Part shown: one piece after another, positions 19,487 through 23,576 of the stretch
How the letters are laid out: every line of letters begins with the position of its first letter
How positions within the stretch are numbered: position 1 is the stretch's first letter
Source of the DNA: Poronia punctata
Lineage: Eukaryota > Ascomycota > Sordariomycetes > Xylariales > Xylariaceae
Assembly: GCA_022579005.1 (NCBI GenBank)
Contig: MU401842.1
Span: 1-23,576 of the forward strand
Length of the DNA: 23,576 bases
Direction: 5' to 3'
Program-made: the position numbers and the translations under genes
Notes under the pieces: model-generated
Databases searched by the model: none
Told to the model about the DNA's origin: nothing
The model's input: the letters and a program-made list of their open reading frames with translations, nothing else

Positions 19487-20603
19487 ATGGCCGCCACCGA
19501 AGCCCCCCGGACTGTGGAGTGGAATGGGAAAAAGGTCCCAGTCTATCCTATGCAGACCTTCGATTTCAGCAGGATACTCTCTCACGAACCTGCCGAGCTC
19601 GAGCGGCTTGTCCGCTGCTGCCAGGACGAAGGATACTTCTACATCGACCTGCGTGGCATCGACGGCCGCCGATTCTTGGACGACCAGCAGGAGACACTGA
19701 AGCTTATGCACCGCTTCTTCGAATCACCCCTCGAGGCCAAGAACCAGTACGGTCTCGTCGCACCACATCTGGGGTAAGTATTTGACAAAGGCTCCGGTAT
19801 TGATACGAGATGGTTGTCTTGCTAACGCGTGGCACAGCTACGAACCCATTGGCTCTCGCACTGGTGTCCTCGAAAACACCAAGGATGGCTACGAGATGAT
19901 CAAGGTATCCCGAGACGAGATCCAAAAGGACAGCCCTCACATCCCGGACGTGATCAAGAACAGCCCGGACATGAAGGTGCTAGAGAACGCCATCGCGGGC
20001 TCCAACATCATTACCAAGGCCATCCTAGCGGCCCTCTCGACAGGCTGCGGACTCGAGGGCGCAGCTCGGTTCGAGAACACACACCGCAACGACCGACCGT
20101 CGACGAGCACGCTGGCCATGATGCACTACATCCCGTCGGACCCGAGCAAGGACAGCAACATCGGCCACCAGAAGCACACGGACATCAGCTCGCTGACTCT
20201 GCTATTCAGCGAGGAGTGGGGGATGCAGGTCCGGCCGCCGGGAGCGCGCGAGTTCGGCTTCGTGGAGCCGCGCCCGGGCACGGCCGTCGTCAACGTGGGC
20301 GACTCGCTGCGGTTCGCGTCGGGCCACACCATGCAGTCGTGCATCCACCGCGTCGTGCCCTTCGACTACAGCCAGCACCGGTATTCCATCGCCTACTTCC
20401 TGCGGGCCGAGAACGACGTCATGTTCACGGACCCCGAGGGCCGCTACATCAGCGCCGGTCAGTGGCACGACGAGAAGTTCTTTGCTTTCACGAACCCGCC
20501 AGAGCTCCAGGCCCTTGCGCCTTCGTCCATGATCCTTGGCGGTATGGTCGAGGAGGATGAGCCGATTGCTGTTGCTAAGGAGCAGGCAGTGGAGGCCTAT
20601 TAA
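19487..20603 (+). CDS. Fe(II)/2-oxoglutarate-dependent oxygenase, isopenicillin-N-synthase-like
   Basis: Two exons, 19487-19773 and 19838-20603, encode 350 residues. The 64-nt intron has GTAAGT, a GCTAAC branch site and GCACAG, and joins PHL to GYEPIGSR in frame. The N-terminal half is the non-haem dioxygenase N domain (VPVYPMQTFDFSRIL; DEGYFYIDL). The C-terminal double-stranded beta-helix carries the iron facial triad His209-x-Asp211 and His266, and Arg277-x-Ser279, which binds 2-oxoglutarate. The ATG sits in ATCATGGCC with A at -3. Enzymes of this superfamily hydroxylate, desaturate or cyclise small molecules; in fungi many act in secondary metabolism. The substrate is not readable and no synthase gene is nearby, so primary metabolism is equally possible. 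Exon 2 is markedly GC-rich with G/C-ending codons, unlike the flanking genes. Confidence 0.9.
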
Positions 20604-20864
20604 GACGGAATTGGTATAAAGTGTATTACACAGTCATCGACTCAGTCCCCAAGGCTATAAATTAGTCTAGAGTCTCTCTCTTTTATGGTATCATTACCTC
20701 GGTAAGGTAGAGTAGGTAGTTAGCAATTGAATATGCCAGTATTATCTGTCAAATTTCTCCAATGTTTGAAGATGACAGGTTTAGCAAGCAGAAGCTCTGT
20801 GATAAAAGACGTCGGCTAATGAGGTGCAAGCCAAAAGCCACCACTGGTCTTTTGCTGACGCTAG

Positions 20865-20910
20865 CTACAAGTAGTAGGTACTTACGTGTAGGTGGTCTAC
20901 CTACTTGTAG
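20865..20910. repeat. 10-bp perfect inverted repeat
   Basis: CTACAAGTAG (20865-20874) and CTACTTGTAG (20901-20910) are reverse complements; the pairing continues inwards with TAGGTA and TACCTA words offset by three bases. The same CTACTTGTAG word forms the ends of the candidate element at 4071-4744. Confidence 0.6.
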
Positions 20911-21257
20911 GGTAGGGCTGAAAAGTAGCGCTGATGAGGTTAGTATGGCTTTGGTGATATCTTCACATGCTTATTTACCATTCAATGGAAGGCGTATTAT
21001 CCCAAGGTCGTTATTGAATGCCCACTGATAACGGTACTCGTAGGTACTGTTAGGTGTGTCCGTGTAGGAAGAATTGTAAATGTCATAACGTGCTTCAAGT
21101 TCAAATCAGGCCTACTCGTACCTTTTCCAAGAACAATCCTTTAAGGCTCTATCATTGGTCCATTGGTTACCTCAGGTAATACGAGTAAGGTATTAGGTAC
21201 CTCTAAGTACATACACGTACTTAGTTGACAACGTTCTGGATTGCCCGCCAGCTAAAG

Positions 21258-21279
21258 CACCCTAAAGCACTTTAGGGTG
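21258..21279. repeat. 22-bp palindrome of CCCTAAAG/CTTTAGGG
   Basis: CACCCTAAAG (21258-21267) pairs with CTTTAGGGTG (21270-21279) around a two-base centre, giving a 10-bp stem 261 bp before the glycosyltransferase ATG. A direct repeat of TAAAGCAC overlaps its left arm (21253-21260 and 21263-21270). It could be an operator for a dimeric factor or a hairpin left by a small element. Confidence 0.5.
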
Positions 21280-21540
21280 ACCCCCGTGCTTGAAAGAGTT
21301 AAGCCTTGGCAGGGACAACTTCTATTGGGTCTCGGTGGGAGGCCGGTGTCTCACACGACTCTTCTTATTTTTATTCCTTCTTCAACCCCAATTGTGTCCA
21401 GTTTTGCCGTTCTACATCATGAGTAGTCTACGAGATTTGCGCTCCGATTCGTTCCCGACAGCCCAAAACCACCCATAGATACTCACACACGCGATGTATC
21501 ATGTTCCTGGACGACCGATGCCCATCATCCTCTGCCCATC

Positions 21541-22932
21541 ATGAACCTGCCTAGCCTAGCTGCGTTCCGAGTGTTGACACTGCTTACGGTTATCGTGGTC
21601 CTTTACTCGTTGTATGGGTACTTTCACTTCTACCGCGACCCTCTCTCCATCTTCTTCTCGGAAGAACATGGCTTTGATCCAATCTACTCGACTACACGGC
21701 AGGCCGAGGCCTCTGCTCTCCTCGATTCTCTAGAAGCAAACCCCGATGCGGTTCGTTCGCGACTGGGAAAAGCCGGGCCGAACCCCCAGCTTTGCGCCAT
21801 CTTCCTGACGGCCGGGCGAAAAATGGAGAGGCATTACGTAGAAACCGCAGTAGCTTCGTTCCTTGTCAACATGTCACACGTAGAACGTCAGGCGGTGACC
21901 CTAAAACTATTCTTTGTCGACCCAGATCCGGAGACACAGCACCAGAGCTTTGCTAGGTTAGCTACGGCTGATATTGCAGATGGAATTGTAACCTACAACA
22001 CTAGTCTCCCGGATAGGGATAAGGAAACGGAACTGGCGTTGTTGACGTCTTGGCATCACGACCGTAAGGACGGCACTGAGATCGACAGGAAGATGATCCA
22101 TGACTACGCCTACGCGCTTAGCCATTGTGTTCAAACCACGGATGCGCCGTACATAGCCCTGTTTGAAGACGATATACTTCTTGCAGATGGCTGGGCAGCG
22201 AGGACGCTGAAGAACCTCCGCACCCTGGAAGCCATGATGCAGGACCCTAAGCGTCATGAACCTGCCCGCGGCCAAGTCGAACCAGGGGGGCCAAACAGTT
22301 GGCTTTATTTGCGCATGTTCAACCAAGAGAGGAGCTTTGGGTGGGGAGGCGGTACTGGCTTCATGAGCAACAACGTCCACATCATTTCTCTCGCTATCAG
22401 TATCCCTCTGGCGGCGATTTTACTTCTAGTCCGCAAAACGGCTCTATCCCGTCATATCGCGCGGCATATCGACGGCTGGGTCATCCTTGTTGTTTGCGGC
22501 ATCCAGGTTCCGCTCTTTGTCTGGCTGTTCTATGCTTCTGGTAAAGCTTCCCTCGTCGGATCACGCCCTGGTGTTTACGAGGAATGGTTTGGGTGTTGTA
22601 ACCAAGCTTTGGTATACAATAGACAGTACGCCCAGGGGCTCTCTGATTTTCTCATGGATGCCGCTCATGGACCGGGGAAACCTGGTAGAATTGATATGAT
22701 CCCGAGGGATTTTGCCTGGCAGCATGGCCTTGCCAGAATTAGTGCATACCCAATGCTCGTGCAACATGCAGGTAGAATCAGCGCCACGGGCACTACCTTG
22801 AGCGAGGCAACCAAAGTATGGAGCATGGCGTTTGAAGATTTCAAGCCGGTTACGTTGGCTCGGGACCACATCAGAAACGTCAAAGAAATATTTGGCCCCG
22901 AGGCAGCTAATGAGATGTTGACGTCTACTTAA
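21541..22932 (+). CDS. PGAP4-like membrane glycosyltransferase (GT-A fold split by a membrane hairpin)
   Basis: A single exon of 463 residues from an ATG with A at -3. Residues about 9-27 form an N-terminal signal anchor. A GT-A domain begins near residue 85 (LCAIFLTAGRK) and carries the acidic metal-binding motif ALFEDDILLADGW with Glu209-Asp210-Asp211. Two closely spaced membrane segments (about 281-297 and 314-331, joined by a basic loop) interrupt the domain, followed by GCCNQALVYNR and PMLVQHAGR. This anchor / GT-A / membrane hairpin / GT-A order is that of PGAP4 (TMEM246), which in mammals adds GalNAc to the GPI anchor in the Golgi. The fungal protein may likewise modify GPI glycans, but donor and acceptor are inferred only. 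It lies 937 bp downstream of the oxygenase with no sign of functional linkage. Confidence 0.85.
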   Translation: MNLPSLAAFRVLTLLTVIVVLYSLYGYFHFYRDPLSIFFSEEHGFDPIYSTTRQAEASALLDSLEANPDAVRSRLGKAGPNPQLCAIFLTAGRKMERHYVETAVASFLVNMSHVERQAVTLKLFFVDPDPETQHQSFARLATADIADGIVTYNTSLPDRDKETELALLTSWHHDRKDGTEIDRKMIHDYAYALSHCVQTTDAPYIALFEDDILLADGWAARTLKNLRTLEAMMQDPKRHEPARGQVEPGGPNSWLYLRMFNQERSFGWGGGTGFMSNNVHIISLAISIPLAAILLLVRKTALSRHIARHIDGWVILVVCGIQVPLFVWLFYASGKASLVGSRPGVYEEWFGCCNQALVYNRQYAQGLSDFLMDAAHGPGKPGRIDMIPRDFAWQHGLARISAYPMLVQHAGRISATGTTLSEATKVWSMAFEDFKPVTLARDHIRNVKEIFGPEAANEMLTST

Positions 22933-23336
22933 AGATAGGTTCTGCCATAATCGAGCGATGACCGAAAGCTCGGAAATCCAAGAAATCCTAATAAGATACT
23001 AGTCTTACGCCTTTTTGCTGCGCGGTGCATCAATCAAGGACGTTAGTCCAGTACTTGTAGATTTCCAAGTCCCCGTAGCAGGGATAAGGTATGTTGCCTT
23101 TCGCAGGGTACCTACTTTCAACCTTGGGGTAGATACTTACGTTGTATAGAAGTGCTGGGCACTACAGTTGCACCTTGTCACTACTTTTAAAGTATCAGGA
23201 GATTATGGCTTTGAGGCACCAACTTCTGGTTAACTTTTGTACGTACTGGATAGGTTTACGAATGGGAAACCACTGCAAGTATCCTTCTGGTTGATAATAC
23301 CACCTCCCTTACTGCTGCGGGACTCTGTAGGGGGCC
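22933..23336. other. Spacer downstream of the glycosyltransferase
   Basis: This should contain the glycosyltransferase 3' untranslated region. No gene is recognised. A 63-codon frame (23237-23428) lacks an ATG and runs into the 18-bp repeat. Confidence 0.45.
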
Positions 23337-23408
23337 ACAACGATTGTGAAATCTACAACGATTGTGGACTTTACGGTAGCCGTGAAATCTACAACGGTTG
23401 TGGAATTT
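23337..23408. repeat. 18-bp degenerate tandem repeat, four copies
   Basis: Units start at 23337, 23355, 23373 and 23391, with a consensus close to ACAACGATTGTGAAATCT. Units 1 and 3, and 2 and 4, are more alike (36-bp higher order). The unit length is a multiple of three, and one plus-strand frame gives a six-residue repeat of the YNDCGL type; no start codon is seen. Confidence 0.75.
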
Positions 23409-23481
23409 ACACTACTAGACCGCTATAATCAGCTCGTCAGCCAATAAGAATGCTTCATTTCTGGTTTCTAATGCCCTATTT

Positions 23482-23576
23482 TATTGACCTATTGACCTAT
23501 TGACCTATTGACCTATTGACCTATTGACCTATTGACCTATTGACCTATTGACCTATTGACCTATTGACCTATTGAC
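23482..23576. repeat. Perfect 8-bp tandem array (TATTGACC), about 12 copies, cut by the window end
   Basis: The unit TATTGACC repeats without a single mismatch for 95 bp up to the last base. It begins directly after CCCTATTT, which resembles a mutated unit. The array continues beyond the window, so its full size is unknown. It is not a canonical TTAGGG telomere. Confidence 0.95.

Larger units (their letters stand above)
20604..21540. other. Spacer rich in perfect inverted repeats, with glycosyltransferase promoter
   Basis: No gene is recognised. An ATG-started 88-codon frame (20762-21028) has no domain and overlaps repeats. The stretch holds at least four perfect dyads: 20865-20910, 21167-21179 (TTACCTCAGGTAA), 21203-21224 (CTAAGTAC, 6-nt loop, GTACTTAG) and 21258-21279. 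Pyrimidine-rich sequence at about 21359-21390 is likely part of the promoter or leader of the downstream gene. Confidence 0.5.

Noticed and set aside
19829..20560. 243-codon plus-strand ORF
   Set aside because: Shadow of the GC-rich oxygenase exon in another frame.
10187..20603. Secondary-metabolite cluster (methyltransferase plus oxygenase)
   Set aside because: The two genes are about 7 kb apart with CCR4 between, and no polyketide or peptide synthase, terpene cyclase, transporter or cluster regulator is present.
20762..21028. 88-codon ATG-started ORF
   Set aside because: No domain and spans the inverted repeats of the spacer.

Overview
The window reads as nuclear DNA of a filamentous ascomycete (Pezizomycotina, most likely a Sordariomycete). 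The evidence is short GT-AG introns with CTAAC/TTAAC-like branch sites, long intergenic spaces, an extremely AT-rich block that looks repeat-induced point mutation (RIP)-degraded, and proteins of typical fungal type (CCR4, a 2-oxoglutarate dioxygenase, a split GT-A glycosyltransferase). I cannot name the species. Both ends lie in low-complexity or repeat sequence (AT-rich block on the left, perfect 8-bp satellite on the right), so this may be a whole contig bounded by assembly breaks.

Layout. 1-4010: AT-rich block with no sizeable ORF. 4011-7300: gene-poor spacer with a candidate 674-bp inverted-repeat element at 4071-4744. 7301-8542 (-): three-exon hotdog-fold acyl-CoA thioesterase with a probable mitochondrial presequence. 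9032-9935 (+): four-exon LYR-motif protein of the ETFRF1/LYRM5 type, transcribed divergently from the thioesterase; it includes a 13-nt micro-exon and a 466-nt intron. 10187-12238 (-): 683-residue SAM-dependent methyltransferase. 12239-14575: spacer. 14576-15190 (-): probable relic of a cysteine-containing protein gene broken by frameshifts. 15827-18026 (+): CCR4 deadenylase with one intron and a 59-codon upstream ORF ending just before its start. 19487-20603 (+): isopenicillin-N-synthase-like Fe(II)/2-oxoglutarate oxygenase. 21541-22932 (+): PGAP4-like membrane glycosyltransferase. 22933-23576: spacer ending in an 18-bp tandem repeat and the 8-bp satellite.

The genes do not form an obvious pathway cluster. 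The thioesterase and LYR protein share a promoter region and may both be mitochondrial. CCR4 is housekeeping mRNA decay, and the PGAP4-like enzyme points to GPI-glycan modification. The oxygenase and methyltransferase are of kinds that occur in secondary metabolism, but no synthase or regulator is present, so a metabolite cluster is not supported. I found no convincing new multi-gene system. The best leads are the nested in-frame ORF inside the LYR gene intron, the broken Cys-rich gene, the CCR4 upstream ORF, and the inverted-repeat-rich intergenic DNA built on TAGGTA/TACCTA words.
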